A stretch of DNA of 64,000 bases from Dirofilaria immitis (Eukaryota > Nematoda > Chromadorea > Rhabditida > Onchocercidae): contig JAKNDB010000079.1 in the NCBI GenBank assembly GCA_024305405.1, forward strand, positions 2,346,501 through 2,410,500, written 5' to 3'. Of this stretch, positions 63,641 through 64,000 are shown piece after piece; positions within the stretch are counted from its first letter, which is position 1, and each line of letters opens with the position of its first letter. The notes beneath the pieces were generated by a model. It did no database searches and was not told where the DNA came from. It saw only the letters and a program-made list of their open reading frames with translations. A program made the translations under genes and the position numbers.

Positions 63641-64000
63641 GTAAATTGAAAAATTTCTCTTAACGATCATCTTCCTTTTCTAACTGCTGTTGATCTATCG
63701 GGCAAATTGAGTAAATTAGGTCAAATAGTGCTATTTCTCACTAATAAGCGTGCTGCACTCAGTAACTCCTCTGCAATTTATTAAGTGATTTGAATTCACA
63801 ATTGGATGAATTTGATTTCACAAGTTATTTTAAAATGAATAGAGATATATATGTTTGCTTGAGAAACCTCTCTTATTTTTCCTTATGAAAACTTTAGCTA
63901 TCAAAGACCATCAGGGACAACAATTTGATGACATCTATAAGGACTTCTGTCTTTACTTCGGCAAAATAACATAGTTTTTAGCTGTAAAATCACTTTCAAG
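63641..64000 (+). other. CHD7 intron or 3' region at window edge
   Basis: Begins with a GTAAAT donor. An acceptor-like ACTTTAG at about 63896 is followed by an open stretch that ends at TAG near 63974, but its peptide does not resemble the CHD7 sequence expected after GWDAECDKS. The gene therefore either continues outside the window or has an unrecognised 3' end here. Confidence 0.4.

Overview
This is a 64 kb nuclear window from an AT-rich animal genome, most likely a nematode and possibly a spirurid/filarial one. The genes have many small exons (about 50-250 nt), introns from short to over 1 kb, TTTTCAG-type acceptors, and products that look worm-like. No bacterial operons, CRISPR arrays, tRNAs or intact transposons were seen. 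Genus and species cannot be fixed from sequence alone.

Layout, left to right. + strand: last exon of hexokinase (109-216); ETFA, mitochondrial electron-transfer flavoprotein alpha (2709-5767); a small unrecognised gene (8456-9411); an HTATSF1/TAT-SF1 splicing factor (10904-13754). - strand: bifunctional CoA synthase COASY (16838-13714), whose coding end overlaps that of HTATSF1 tail to tail, and an SHB-family SH2 adaptor (19834-17902). A 7.5 kb gene-poor stretch follows, with simple repeats and an antisense 18S rRNA fragment. + strand: cytosolic alanyl-tRNA synthetase (27348-32966). - strand: TBP-like factor TLF/TRF2 (37158-34367). + strand: CRIPT (39489-40258), bifunctional peptidylglycine alpha-amidating monooxygenase PAM (44831-52101), and a CHD7/kismet-type chromatin remodeller that runs to or past the right edge (from 55188).

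The genes are mostly unrelated housekeeping, neuropeptide-processing and chromatin functions, so no shared pathway is implied. Two (HTATSF1, CRIPT) have splicing links, and TLF and CHD7 act in transcription.

The most striking signal beyond the genes is about 22 one-base frame breaks inside well-conserved exons of six genes. Nearly all lie in short homopolymers and nearly all are apparent deletions. This looks like consensus error rather than gene decay, and any automated annotation here will be broken by it. ETFA, TLF and the SH2 adaptor read through cleanly. Other notable items are a recent exon-end duplication plus inverted repeat inside CHD7, GC-AG introns in TLF and PAM, a nine-unit degenerate ~31-nt array upstream of COASY, and several short tandem arrays.
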